Below, piece after piece: positions 46,001-57,600 of a DNA stretch of 64,000 nucleotides. The translations under genes and the position numbers were made by a program. Each line of letters begins with the position of its first letter. Position 1 is the first letter of the stretch. The DNA comes from Haliotis asinina (Eukaryota; Mollusca; Gastropoda; Lepetellida; Haliotidae): contig NC_090280.1 of assembly GCF_037392515.1 (NCBI RefSeq), forward strand, positions 23,255,118 to 23,319,117. The letters are read 5' to 3'. The notes under the pieces were generated by a model. The model saw only the letters and a program-made list of their open reading frames with translations. It searched no databases and was not told the origin of the DNA.

Positions 46001-49000
46001 TTTTATTACACCTGACCTTCCTCTCTAACTACAGACGTTTTATAACACCTGACCTTTCTTTCTCCCAACAGACGTTTCATAACACCTGACTTTCCTCTCT
46101 CCCTACAGACGTTTTATAACATCTGACCCTCCTTTCTCCCAAAAGACGTTTTATAACACCTCACTTTCCTCTCTCCCTACAGACGTTATATAACACCTGA
46201 CTTTCCTCTCTCCCTACAGACGTTTTATAACATCTGACCTTCCTTTCCCCCTACAGACGTTTTATAACATCTGACCTTCCTTTCCCCCTACAGACGTTTT
46301 ATAACACCTGACCCTCCTTTTTCCCAAAAGACGTTTCATAACACCTGACCTTCCTCTCTCCCTACAGACGTTTTGTAACACCTGACCTTCCTTTCTCCCT
46401 ACAGACGTTTTATAACACCTGACCTTCCTCTCTCCCTACAGACGTTTTATGAACAGTATCACGGACGTGGTCAGGGATTCTGCCTCACTGCATTCACTAT
46501 CCATCTGTTATTGCTTCCTTGGGAATGGATAGAACATTTGACGTTCACTAAGATCAATTCAAATAAACTTTCTGTTCAAACGACATTTTGGCGTATGACG
46601 GTGACTTTATGTCACTGAATACATACTACATATTCATATATGTTATTAATAATTAATAAGAATAAGGACAAGATTACAACCATTTCCATTCAACTTTTCA
46701 CAGGGAAACCATCAAAACCGAACATCACCACGACTGTCGCTGACCCTGTATCCGGTGATCCTGTCAACCTGACCTGCTCCACAACCTCCCGGAGTCTTCC
46801 TACAGACCAGTCTCTGAACACGTCCTACACCTGGAGGAGAAACAACAGGAGTGTAGACAGCAGGGTAGACAACAGAGTGCAGGTGGACGGACAATTCCTG
46901 ACCGTAGACCACGTCACCAAGGAGGACAAGGGAGTGTACTCTTGTCAATCTGGAGAAGAAGGACTACTGTCAGACTGGAGTCAGGGATACACTCTCAATG
47001 TTTTATGTAGGTTCAGGTTGATTAATATTGAAACAATAACAGAAGCCAGATGTTTCTTCATATACAATCCTCAGAAAATCTGATTCTGCTCCATGCGTTG
47101 TCACTATCAACGTTTAATGCCTAAATTCAAGTGAACATGAAGCTTGCCCATTCAATAATAACTCAGAAACAATAACATCTGAAACGGATGTTTTATGGAA
47201 AGACCCGAGCTATGATGTCTCGAGATATCGCCACAGAATTCCGATCCGATTCATCATCACGCCGTGTCCTTTGTTGCTATTGCTCAGCCATACTGCACGT
47301 GTACGCATAAATAGAGACTATCACCTTCGCCTCTACTGATATCAGTTATATAAACACGAGTTGATAGAGTTACAAGGGCTTTCCCAGGATGTCTTTATTT
47401 TTCTCAATGTGTGTGATATCAGTAAAAACGAGGCTGGGATTCTAGTTATAATCAAATATCATTCTTCAATCTTGAATCCCTTTGGAAGACGGCCACACTA
47501 GATATATGGTGGCATGGGTATGGTAGAAGAAAGTTTCAAATTATTATTTCTGACCATCTCACATGCATTCCAGATGGACCTGACCAGATACAGTTTGACG
47601 GCACAAGGGACAAGCTGCAGGTAGAAGAAGGGAAACCTGTAACAGTGAGATGTTCTGCTGACTGTAACCCTGCCTGTTCTGTAACCTGGTGGGACACATC
47701 CAGACAGGTGGTGATTACAGGACACAGGGAGGCTGTGTTGTCTATACCAGTTGTAGATGTGTCTGTGTCTGGACAGTACACGTGTCATGTCAACAACTCC
47801 CATGGGAGTGCATCACGCAACCTGATACTGGAGGTCATCAGTAAGACCTGCACACATTCTTTAGTAACAGAATATGCAATATTTAAAGTTGTATTTGGAC
47901 AAAACTTGGAATGACACTATTCAAAATCAGTAATCATTTCAACTCGTAGTATTCATTAAGAATTCAATTTTGACCATAATACAATAGAAAGATTACACCA
48001 AGTTTCTCAGTTATCAGCTACAATCACAGGGACGGTGGGGTAGCCTAGTGGTTAAAGCGTTGACTCATGACGCCAAAAACCTTGGTTCGAATCTCCACAT
48101 GTGTAGCCCATTGCTGGTGGACCCCTCTGTGATGTTGCCAGAATATTGCTGAAAGCGGCCTAAAACAAAACGACAGTCAGTCCTACAATCTCAAATGTTT
48201 CTGCTTGCCCTATAAACTGAAAATATACCATGAAAGAAAACATGATATGCAAAGTGACAAAAGGAAATGTTATTTTAAATGTCGTTTGGAAGTGCCACCG
48301 TATACCCTTTGTAATATTACGTATTGTGGAATATTGAGAGACATCCAAAGAAAGAAAGTGCCATGGACACGTACAGAAAGTGGATACGGTATTGCCGATA
48401 TAGTAGATAAGGTATTGCATATTTGCATTTAAAACAGGATTAGACACATACTAAACTGCATGGTACATATTAAATGTTTCAGCACGTGAGCTTAATGAAT
48501 CTGGTGTCGTTTCCATGGTCCCCGTGGCTGCTGTCTGTTTGGTCCTGATCGTGGTCATCGCCGTTGTCGTCATAGTGCTTGTTTGTAGAAAACACAGACT
48601 CAGGGGTAATACGGTGTGATGTGAGAGTGAATGAAAAAGTGTTCCACCGCGGTATTTTAGAATCATGCCTTCATGTTTGTTTGTACCTGGTATTATTATA
48701 TTTATGCTATGCCATGATCCAGCTTGACCTTATAACCATGGAATGCATACGTTCAAAAGCACTTCTTTCGCACTTCCAAGTGCAAGTAGGGGCGGTGGGG
48801 TAGCCCAGTCGTTAGTGTTCGCTCATAACGCCAAACACCCGGGTTCGATTTCCGACATAGGAAAAATATGTGAAGCCCATTACTGTTGTCCTGTCCTATT
48901 GCTGAAATGTTGCTAAAACTAAACTCACTCTCAACTGCAAATACTTTTAAGGTATGTTGGGATTATTTCCTGCATGTGTTATTTCCTGGGATGTCAAAAG

Positions 49001-52000
49001 CACGGTGTTCAGGTATAACTGGGAAATAGTTGATAAAACATTTTAGTAACAAATCCAACCGGAATAGCTACAAAAATGAAGGAAGAAGAAAGTACAACTG
49101 AAAAGTAGTGTTCTTTTATATAGTACATAATTTATACCACTTTTGGTCAAGTGGTGAATATAGTTTTATCTTCATAACTGATATATTCACCCATACTAAA
49201 GTTTATTGTATTTCACATCACACTCACATACTATCATGTTCGTCTTTGATTTAAATCAGTGGATTTATGCCACAGGAGATTAGTCTATTTTCTTATGTTC
49301 GATTTTGGTTGAGTTTAAACACGCCGTTGGTGGTAGCAAGAAAGGAAGAAAGTCGCCTCTTTGTGAAGAAAAGGAACCTGAGTCCAGCCTTTAACGTAGT
49401 GTTTATACCTTTTAAGAGACACCATTATTGAGTGACATAAACTCATCCGAGAAGTCATGTGAAATAACAGCCACCTGTGTTGTATCTACTTGATATTTTG
49501 TTCCCTTTCTTGACCTACAAATTCTGTAAAGAGTCTAGTATTGTTCTGCAAAATTAAATTTTGTATTTATGATTCACCTTTGTGCAACTTTACTAACAAT
49601 TCGTTGATCGTATATTTGTCATCTAACATTTTGCACGTGTAATTGTCTACTCCCTTTCAGGGAGGGGATACATTCTTAATCGGTGAGTATTATGGCTTTG
49701 AAGTTTCTGACACAGTGTTAATTGATAGTATACCACAGATCAGGCTGCTGGTGGCTGGGAATAAATACGTACCCTTGTACGCTAAACTCTTGAGACTCAT
49801 CACCAGTTTGTGCTCATTCGTAGGAGCTGTTTTGTCCCTTATACTATGTCATACCTTTGTGGGGACAGTGCAGACTGAGCTTTCATGTCTGTTGACGTTT
49901 GTGGATGCACAAGCATATTAATCCATTACCACCACCTTTTTTCATGATAAGTACGAAGTACGACCAATCCGGTCTACACACACAAACGTGAACATCAACA
50001 TGGACTGTAAGTATGGTTCCCATCAGTGCGTCACCGACTGGGTTGTGACGCATTTCTCAAATCATGGTTGTGGTTACTAGACGAACCACCACCAGCGACC
50101 AAAGGTGACTTGAAACGCTTCACAGTACATTATGTCTAGAATTAATGCACTGTGAAGAGTTGGGGGTCATCTCAAAATTTTCATATTTAAAAAAATCTTT
50201 AATCCTCGCAATGACACGAGTGCCTGAGTTTGCGACCACATTAGTACCTAAATGCCTGTCTTATGGCTCGCATCCCTCAGTCTCCTTATAATGGGAATCA
50301 AGCCTCGAATCCTCTGCCATTCATTTAGTAGAACTACATCAATTCCTGCATAAGGATCTCCAGTTCAAATTTGTCATAACAAATAATCGAAAGACTTTCG
50401 ATTTGGTTCATATCGTCAAATGATGGCGTCCAAAATGAGGCACGACAACGGTATACTTTCTGTTGATAACGTCGATCGGTGACTGTTCCTCAAAACCACA
50501 GGTACAGTCTCATTCTAATGGTTCTGGATAGGAACCAGTGAAATCCGGGTGAGTCAACCCATGTTTGTTGGAGGCGACTAACGGCATCGGGTGGACAGGC
50601 TCGTTTATTTGGTTAACACATGCCATTGTATCTCAGTTGCATAGATCGATGCTCATACTGTTCACCACTTCATTGTCTGGTCCAGACTCGATAATATACA
50701 TCCCACCAAATTTAGTTGAAATATTGCTGTGTGCAACATTTAAAAAAAAACAAGTAAACAAACAAAACTAGTGGAGAGTCGGACTCGCCAGTCTTTATTA
50801 CTGACAGAGGTCTTCTGTCTGTGTCATGGTATTACATGTTTCCAGACGAATTAGGACTCGATCATCAAGGTCATTGGTCTTTCTTGGTCTATACTTCACC
50901 AGTGGTCACTTGCTTCCTCACTGGACGACTAAAACAATTTTGGTGAATGTACAAGTTAGCACCGAGTCAGCAACAGGACATTTCAAGTCTGTCTTGCCGG
51001 TGTAAAAACATTTCCAGTTATATCACTTTCGTTAGGAAACTGCAATTATGAAATTTCCAGCACGTGTACATGTATGTAATCGATTTTGTGAGGCAATTAC
51101 GTTCCAGTGTGTTTAACTGTTTGTTTGGACAAACTTTAACCTTTGTAAAATTCTGTCCTCAGCATTGTCACTTACACCCGGGACCCAGGAGCAGACGGGG
51201 GCTACCAGGAGATAGAAGGTTGGTGTCATAAGTCATTTCTAACATATTAAATGAAATATGTAATACATCAGAAGACGTTTCTTCAAAGGTTAAAAGGGTA
51301 CCCATGAATCATTAAATACTTAATGTATCACTTATGAGTAACAGTTCCTGTTTTTCTTTATTCATTCTGAACATCTGAACATTCACGACAAATGGTGGTT
51401 ACTTATTTCAGCGCAGTTTCTTGTACACTTGTAATTTCTGAAACGTGTTTAAAGAGTACCAAAGTCGCATATCGACGTGCAGTAATAAAATCATTAAGGG
51501 TGGACAAAGAACCATCTCTTTGAGTTCATCATTAACCACAGAATATTGTAACTTTCAGAGACAGGATACGCTGATTATCGGTGAGTTTCAAATGAAATGA
51601 ATAAACAGTTCATCGCCTCGAATAGCTGCCAAATTAATGCAGCATGAAGCAATACTCACTCATTTATTCTCCACAAAACGGTGTGACCTTGAACGACTTC
51701 AGAGTGAAACTACACAAAATCCACATCATAATGTAATATTTTGTGTCAGTGACTTTGTATGGACCTAATTATCTTTATAATGTCCTCATCACGTTTAATA
51801 TTCATTTCCTCACATTTTCCTCGTGTTCAATAATCACTTTCATCAGTCTGGTATTGTATCACAGGGAAGATGAAAATGACGGCAGCTACCAGGAAATAGA
51901 AGGTTGGTGTCTCAAGGTTAACTACGAGCATGCTTAAGGACTGTGTGAACTGTGTCAATTCGGAGCCAAGAAATGTTGCCATATGAGTCTTATTATTTAT

Positions 52001-54180
52001 TACAATTTTATCATTTATCATTCCTGTTATAAATTAAGTCACGAAACATAACCAGGGTTCAGTGATAACAGATCCACTAGCCTGGACAGATGCAACGGTT
52101 ATACTTCCCGTCGTGCCTCACGCATAATTCTTCCTTCTTCATTAATTGCTTGCTTCCTTTTCCCGTTATGCGATGTAGACAGGACTCTCCTACCTTATAA
52201 AGAATCGTAGTTTCTTTGACAAGTTGGTCCTAGAACAAATACCATTTTCTTATGTTTAAAAAATCTTAGCTGGCCATTATTGATGTCCGAAATATATTCA
52301 GTGTTTAGTACGAACAAGGTAATATTTCATACCTCACGGATGAATCTTTTTCCATTGTCCATCTCTCGCTTCAGTTGATGTTTTGTGATGAAGACAGGGC
52401 TCTGTTAGTTTATTATGAATTGTAGTATCTTTGAAAAAATAGCTACAAAAAGCATTTCTTCCAAATATACTGCAATCAGTATCTGTGATTTGAAAGTAAA
52501 TAGAGGATACTAAACGACCTTCCGTGTAATACCATTTTTATTAAACGAGTTAATGGTTTGGTATCAGACGAGCGAAAGTGAGTTTGACACTAAATCTTTA
52601 ACGAGTTTAATGTTTATTACTCGCCAGCATAAATTGACAGAAACTGCGGCGAAATTGCCTACAGTGTGAGGACTCTCAGCTGTCAAGTCAAACAAGGTCT
52701 AGTAAAATCTCGACATCAACATTAGCATTGTGACGTCACAACTGTGAACCATTTTGACGTCATACGTGAAGCGATATTACACTAGTGTATTACTGCAGCC
52801 GTCGGTTCCAAATGCATTCCCGTGCTTCAAATACTCAATAACACCCGGAAATTGGCCAACACATGATATTTATCTCCTAAATATTAACGACGGATCTCAT
52901 ATGTGTCCAATACTAAATACATGTGTTATATCAGGAGGTGATGTCAACGTAGACGACATCGTCCCCATCGTAGCTGTCTACTCCGTTATGCTGACTGCTG
53001 TGGCAGTTGTGGTGGCGGCAGTCACTGTTCTTGTCTGCAAGGACGTGAAAGGTACAGTGAATATATGAATCCTTTCCATCAAATGAATCAAACGCATTCA
53101 GTCATCCCCTCCACAAACCAACACACCTCAAGCAGCACGCCCTTACCCCAAAGTGAATTGGTCTTCAACAACCCACTGGTATGCTCGTCATAACAGGCCA
53201 GTAACGCTAGCTGATTTCTTCAGCGATTTCAGTATAATTTACCAATCAGTGAAGGGGTACCCGGTAGGATGAGATGATAATGACTGCAAACCATACACTG
53301 TCTTACAATACACCTTGGAGATTCGGGTCAGAACTGATCCTGTGCAACATATGCTTGTCACAAATGCAAATGTCTCTTTTATTCGTTGTTGTTTGGATTC
53401 AGTAAAGGTCAGTGCAGTAGCTTTATGGTTAAAGCGATCATTCGCAACGCTGAAGACCGCAAAATGTGTGAAGCCCATTTCTGGTGTTCGCAACATGATA
53501 TTGCTGGAGTACTGCCAAAGGTGACATAAAACTACTCTTAGTCTCTCAGCCTGGCGTTCCAATCCGTTATATTTTCTGAATATTGTCATAAGCAGAGAAA
53601 AACAATACTCACTCACTTACTCGTGTTCAGTAAGTGGTAATGTAGACGATTAATTCATTTTAAGTCTTCCCTTTGTTTCGTTTTCAGAGGACCAGGGTAG
53701 AAGGTACATATATATACTTTTGTATCTTAAATGCTGGAGTAGTATGGAAGAAAATCATTATATACTTGTCCAGTTACAGTCTTATGTCTATGTAAAGACT
53801 ATTTACTCGACTTATATCAGAAGACTAACATCATATTTAAACAAACAACCCAATTGCGTAAACCGATGCTTATGCTGTTGATAACTGGATTGTCTGGTCC
53901 ACACTCGATTATTTACAGACAGCTGCCATATAGCTGAAATATTGCTGAGTGTGACGTTAAATAACGAACCACCGAACAACAGCCATCGGGATCATCTATA
54001 GAAATATAAGTCTAATGTCGTAATTACAGGTGTGGTGACTACCTTACTGTGATGGCAGAGAGATTATCCCATGACTTCAGTGATGTACCTCGTGCTTCCA
54101 ACAACGATGTCTTACCTCTACATGATTACGAGAGAGTCCTGAGGGAACAGTTCCACATCTACACGTCTCTCCACCCCTAA
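43014..54180 (+). CDS. Ig-superfamily transmembrane receptor, copy B (three Ig domains, two membrane exons; intact)
   Basis: Exons: 43014-43077 (leader MFFHLFCLKTVIFFG…), 45241-45588 (Ig1), 46704-47006 (Ig2), 47574-47840 (Ig3), 48483-48605 (membrane 1), 49661-49682 and 51163-51218 (tail cassette 1), 51559-51580 and 51847-51902 (tail cassette 2), 52935-53051 (membrane 2), 53688-53703 (mini-exon) and 54030-54180 (last exon, TAA). The sum is 1545 nt, exactly 515 codons with stop, GT/AG throughout and phases consistent. Layout in residues: leader 1-21, Ig1 22-138, Ig2 138-239, Ig3 239-328, membrane 1 328-369, cassettes 369-421, membrane 2 421-460, C-terminus to 514. It is the best full model of the family here. 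The surface-receptor role is inferred. Confidence 0.85.
43900..44190 (+). repeat. SINE with expanded (ACTG)n(ACTC)n tail (unit B)
   Basis: The same SINE as 24925-25095. The tail here is about 150 bp, first ACTG units and then ACTC units. Confidence 0.9.
45241..45588 (+). CDS. Ig1 exon (copy B)
   Basis: 348 nt, phase 1-1. VARVGQSVNMTWSVS and DVQDAGVYNLNT: cysteine-free like copy A, two codons shorter, with replacement changes spread through the domain. Confidence 0.86.
45925..46445 (+). repeat. Splice-acceptor-like 37-bp repeat, 14 units (copy B intron)
   Basis: Twelve units end CAG and two end AAG. Each has CTGAC (or CTCAC), a pyrimidine run of about 15 and then [C/A]AG-ACG. It lies 260 bp before the real Ig2 acceptor. 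The downstream ACGTTTTATAACACCTGA has an early in-frame TGA if used as an exon. Confidence 0.92.
46704..47006 (+). CDS. Ig2 exon (copy B)
   Basis: 303 nt, phase 1-1. PVNLTC, YTWRRNN and GVYSCQSGEEG landmarks. Donor GTAGGT. Confidence 0.9.
47574..47840 (+). CDS. Ig3 exon (copy B)
   Basis: 267 nt, phase 1-1. VTVRCSADCNPACSVTWWD and VSGQYTCHVNN. It shows about 11 replacement against 2 silent codon differences from copy A. Confidence 0.9.
48030..48175 (+). repeat. SINE copy (copy B intron)
   Basis: GGTGGGGTAGCCTAGTGGTT…GGTTCGAATCTCC…GCTGAAAGCGGCC. Counterpart of 28780-28920. Confidence 0.82.
48483..48605 (+). CDS. Membrane exon 1 (copy B)
   Basis: 123 nt, phase 1-1: TRELNESGVVSM, hydrophobic run, CRKHRLRG. 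Confidence 0.88.
48790..48930 (+). repeat. SINE copy (copy B, after membrane exon 1)
   Basis: GGTGGGGTAGCCCAGTCGTT…CGGGTTCGATTTCC…AAACTAAACTCACTC. Confidence 0.82.
49661..51218 (+). CDS. Tail cassette 1 (copy B): exons 49661-49682 and 51163-51218
   Basis: The 22-nt exon encodes GRGYILNR and the 56-nt exon IVTYTRDPGADGGYQEIEG. Together they are 78 nt, phase 1-1. The donor of the second is GTTGGTG. Confidence 0.82.
50545..50745 (-). repeat. Dispersed repeat, reverse orientation (copy B intron)
   Basis: GTTGGAGGCGACTAACGG…ATTGTCTGGTCCAGACTCG. Counterpart of 31605-31780. Confidence 0.75.
51559..51902 (+). CDS. Tail cassette 2 (copy B): exons 51559-51580 and 51847-51902
   Basis: ETGYADYR, then LVLYHREDENDGSYQEIEG. 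78 nt, phase 1-1, donor GTTGGTG. Confidence 0.83.
52510..52880. repeat. Dispersed foldback element with paired CRE-like sites (second copy, unit B only)
   Basis: It matches 285-650 in order: GTGTAATACC…AAACGAGT…GGT-TGGTATC, GACGAGCGAAAG, then TGACGTCA at 52731-52738 and 52755-52762 and ATTACAC…GTGTATTAC. Unit A continues directly from AAAGTAA to ATATTAACGACGG without it. Confidence 0.6.
52935..53051 (+). CDS. Membrane exon 2 (copy B)
   Basis: 117 nt, phase 1-1: GGDVNVDDIVPIVAVYSV…, hydrophobic run, CKDVKG. Confidence 0.87.
53688..54180 (+). CDS. C-terminal exons (copy B): 53688-53703 and 54030-54180
   Basis: EDQGRR, then CGDYLTVMAERLSHDFSD… ending …YTSLHP and TAA. It is shorter than copy A because the first 83-bp repeat unit has a stop here. 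Confidence 0.83.
53865..53970 (-). repeat. Dispersed repeat fragment, reverse orientation (copy B)
   Basis: GGATTGTCTGGTCCACACTCG…GCCATATAGCTGAAATATTG. Counterpart of 34560-34665. Confidence 0.7.
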
Positions 54181-54386
54181 TCTTTCTCAACAGAGGACCA
54201 CAGTACCTGGCGACACCTAAACTGACGGTAGAGTTCCACTTCTACACGTCTCTCCACCCTTCATACTCCTCAGCAGAAGACCACGGTACCATGTGAAGTC
54301 TGAACTGACTGTACAGCTCCCCATCTACACGTTTCTCCACCCTTCATCTTCCTCAACAGAGGACCACAGTACCAGGTGAAGCCCAT
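54151..54386 (+). repeat. 83-bp tandem repeat spanning the stop codon (copy B, about 3 units)
   Basis: Unit starts at 54151, 54234 and 54317. The stop is inside the first unit, 30 nt in. Confidence 0.85.
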
Positions 54387-54391
54387 ATATA

Positions 54392-55861
54392 CTCGTCCAA
54401 AATAGAAAGCGTGCATTGAAGAAATTGATCAAACTAAAAAAGAAAACAATTTCGTAAGTGTAAAAAATGTTAACCTGTTCATGAAAAAGTTATTTTGAAC
54501 ACAAAAACGGTTTTCCCCGTTAAAATTGCGGTAACGTTAAATGACGTGCTGCACGTTTGTGAAAAGGCATGTTTTACACCTGGAGAGTGTGAAAATGCAT
54601 GCAGCAGTGTGAAACCTTGGGTATTTAAACACAAAAGTAACGCCTTCCTATCGTTCACATTTAAACTTGCGCTGCTGTTGAAACGACTCCAATTTAGTAT
54701 GTCAAGATTGACAATAAATCAACATCTCCTTGCCCGTGTTTATGATTAGAGCTGGCAGAACACACAGAGAGGTTGCCCAGCATTTCAACTGTCACCGTAA
54801 CACTGTAGACAGGCTAGTCCATCGACCCCTCTCCTGGAGACCCCGAGTTACCACCCCTGAACAAGATCGGTATATCCGTGTCACCCATCTCCTTAAGCGG
54901 CAACGACGACAGCCAGGAACATCCCTGACCTGAGACGGATGCATCCTCAAACAGTAATCAACCGGCAGAGAGAATACGGCTTACGTCCTCGAAGACCTGC
55001 AATTCGTCCGATTTCGACGTTACGTCATCGTCGTGTTCGTCTGCAGTGGTGTACACAACATCATAGGCATCCCTTACACTGGTGGCGACGTGTTTTATTC
55101 ACAAATGAAAGTCGTTTCCATCTTTCATCATCAGATGGCCGCCAGAGAGTGTACAGATGTCGAAACGAACGCTACGCAGATCCATTTGTCGTGGAGCGAA
55201 ACCGTTATGGAGGAGGGGCTCTCATGGTGTGGGGTGGCATCACTGCCCGTAACAGAACTGCGCTGGTCATTATTGATGGCAACCTCAATGCAACCAGATA
55301 TCGTGATAAAGTGCTTGCACCTGTTGATGTACCGTTTCTGCAACATCACGGCCCCGGCGTCATTCTACAGCAGGACAACACCCGACCCCAAACAGCTCAT
55401 GCTGTTCAACAGTATCTGCAGCAACAGCAAGTGGATGTTCTTCTGTGGCCCGATATCTCACCCACTGAGCACGTATGGGACGAAATGAAACGTCAGCTAC
55501 TCCGGCTTCCCCATGCACCGTCAACGCTTGTGGAACTCCAAAGACAGCTTATCAGAATATGGAATAACATCCCACAACACTCCCATGCTAACCTGTTCGC
55601 TTCCATGAGGCGTAGTAGATGCACAGCAGTAGTCGATGCAGACGGAAGTCATACTAGATACTGAGTGTGTGACTTTTGTGTTAGACCCCTTGTGTCTGAC
55701 TCTCCATGGCACCAAGAGTAGCGTAATGAAATTTCTCGTGTTGATCACAAATTGATTGATCTGTGATGTAATGAAATTTCCATGAAATAAAATTATATAT
55801 CATGGAAATTTGTGGTATTTGTGTTATTTTTTAGCATGCACACTTTCTTTTTTGGGGAGAG
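54392..55861 (+). mobile_element. Tc1-like DNA transposon, unit B only
   Basis: The ends CTCGTCCAAAATAGAAAGCG and (inverted) CTCTCCCCAAAAAAGAAAGT form TIRs of about 28 bp, with TA on each side. Unit A has the empty site GAAGCCTATATAGTTC. The length of 1470 bp is usual for the family. It inserted in the 3' UTR of copy B after the duplication. Confidence 0.88.
54699..55664 (+). pseudogene. Tc1-like transposase, frame-broken
   Basis: MSRLTINQHL, then one frame over GRTHREVAQHFNCHRNTVDRL (helix-turn-helix), then 54939-55664 in a third frame with FTNESRFHL, GGGALMVWGGI, ILQQDNTRPQ and PTEHVWDEMKR. In the family these correspond to the three acids of DD34E. The first reads N instead of D, and the stretch before EHVWDEM is a few residues short. 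At least two frame changes. It is not functional. Confidence 0.87.
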
Positions 55862-56175
55862 TATAGTTCAACATCTACAAATCCTTACAATTTCAGCTGG
55901 AAAAATATGAGCACTCCAATAAGAGTGAACAGAAAATGTTTTCCACGATGTCCTCTTTTACAGAGGACTGTACTGATATCGACAGTTATGAGATATGTTC
56001 CTGCTTGTCCTCTACATACCCGGCGAACGTTGATGTTTTCATAACGCCATGATGTATGCAGTTACTGAACAGTGTGTCCTTTCAGCGAGCGGACGCTTGT
56101 AAGGAAAAGCTTTGAGTTTTACTCACAGTATATATAGTACATCAACAACACTGATTTAGCAACATTTTTTCAGTC

Positions 56176-56181
56176 AATAAA
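56176..56181 (+). terminator. Polyadenylation signal, copy B
   Basis: AATAAA in TCAATAAAACCTTAACC. Without the Tc1 insertion it would lie about 0.5 kb from the stop codon. Confidence 0.5.
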
Positions 56182-56699
56182 ACCTTAACCTTTAAAACAT
56201 TTTTTAAATCAATATAGCTTTAACCTGTTTTATGGAAAACAATTAACCGTTTTACATATCTCCCACAAATGCTTTCAAAGCTTTACTTTAGTTTTATATG
56301 CTGTAAGCTTGATCAAACTGTTTATTGCATACACAAGGCATGACACACATGTCCCTTATTGTACAGGAATGCTCAGAATTCACATTACTGCTATCCTATT
56401 TCTGTATTGGTATCACTCTGCCCGGAACGTATTCCTCAGGACGTATTTGTCTTAGGACTGACGTATCGTGATCTGTAGCTGAACACCAGCTGACATTTGA
56501 ACAACTGTTCACAACCCGTTTCCTGCAGATATCAGTGAACCACACTTTCTCGTGTAAAGAAATGCTGAAGGTGTCATACAGATGGAATGTGAAATATTCC
56601 TCTTGAAAATAATACAGCAGAGTATTTCTGTACTGTAGCGCCGTAAACAATCTTAACTATGCATGGCTTCAGATCGGACTAAACAACGAGACAGTTTTC

Positions 56700-57390
56700 A
56701 AAGGAGCTGTGCGTAATAGATCGTTAATGACCAGGAAGGAAGATGTCATTACAAGCTGGTTCTTAAAATATGTATTCCAACTACTTCATGTTTCCACTCA
56801 TTTATCAGTCTGTCATTAACATGCCCAGCCACCAGTGTCATGCCGTTATAGCCAAACGTGACTGAGAACCGTAGAAATACGTTCTTAACATCTAATACGT
56901 CAGCACAATTGTCACAATATATATTCTAGAAACCACACAGTTGATCTCCGTAACGGGTTATAATAGTCGGTATGGTCGAGTACGTTTACAGTGTCAATGC
57001 CACTGTCTATATTCTAGAGACCTCAAATGGTCTGTAGTCACGTCAACCGCCCTCGCATGGGTAATGAGAATCAGTATGGTCTTGCTTACAATGTCAGTGT
57101 CACTGTCTATATTCTAGAAAGTCATCCACACTGGCATGGGTTCTGATGAGTATAGCCTTGTAGAAGTCGGTTCTACTCAAATTACTTGATTAAATTAGAA
57201 TATCATGTCATTTAATTACAATGGCCATTTGACATATTGGCTTTGACACACACTATGAAATTCCTCATACGACACGAATAGTTTATTACATGTAATCCAA
57301 GGGTTGAGTAAAACTTGTGTGAACGAGTTGGTCTGCTAGCTTTTAACAATGTATTATTATTATTTATTATCCGTGAATATGCGGGTTACA
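56700..57390. other. No gene recognised; weak ~80-100-bp repetition
   Basis: TATATTCTAGA recurs near 56931, 57009 and 57109 with similar surroundings (CAGTGTCACTGTCTATATTCT), an imperfect short tandem repeat. Otherwise nothing is supported. Confidence 0.5.
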
Positions 57391-57394
57391 ATGA

Positions 57395-57600
57395 ATCTTC
57401 AGCACCCCATGCTTGTCCTAAGAGGCGACTGACAGGATCAGGTGGTCAAGGTCTCTGACTAACACGTCATCGTATCCCACTTGCGTAGATCGACGTTCAT
57501 GCTGTTGATCACTTGATTGTCTGGTCCAGGCTCGCTTATCCACAGAGCACTGCCATACAGGTGAAATATTGCTGAGTGCGGTGAAAAACTAAACTCACTC
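57395..57600 (-). repeat. Dispersed repeat, reverse orientation
   Basis: CTAAGAGGCGACTGACAGG…GATTGTCTGGTCCAGGCTCG…GAAATATTGCTGAGTGCGG…AAACTAAACTCACTCAC, nearly full length. Confidence 0.82.

Larger units (their letters stand above)
37297..56692 (+). repeat. Tandem duplication unit B
   Basis: Directly adjacent to unit A. It starts TTTCGATACAGTTGAGTTGAG and ends GGCTTCAGATCGGACT…GAGAC. It contains gene copy B, with exon sizes nearly the same as in A and a few percent divergence in conserved exons. Confidence 0.88.
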
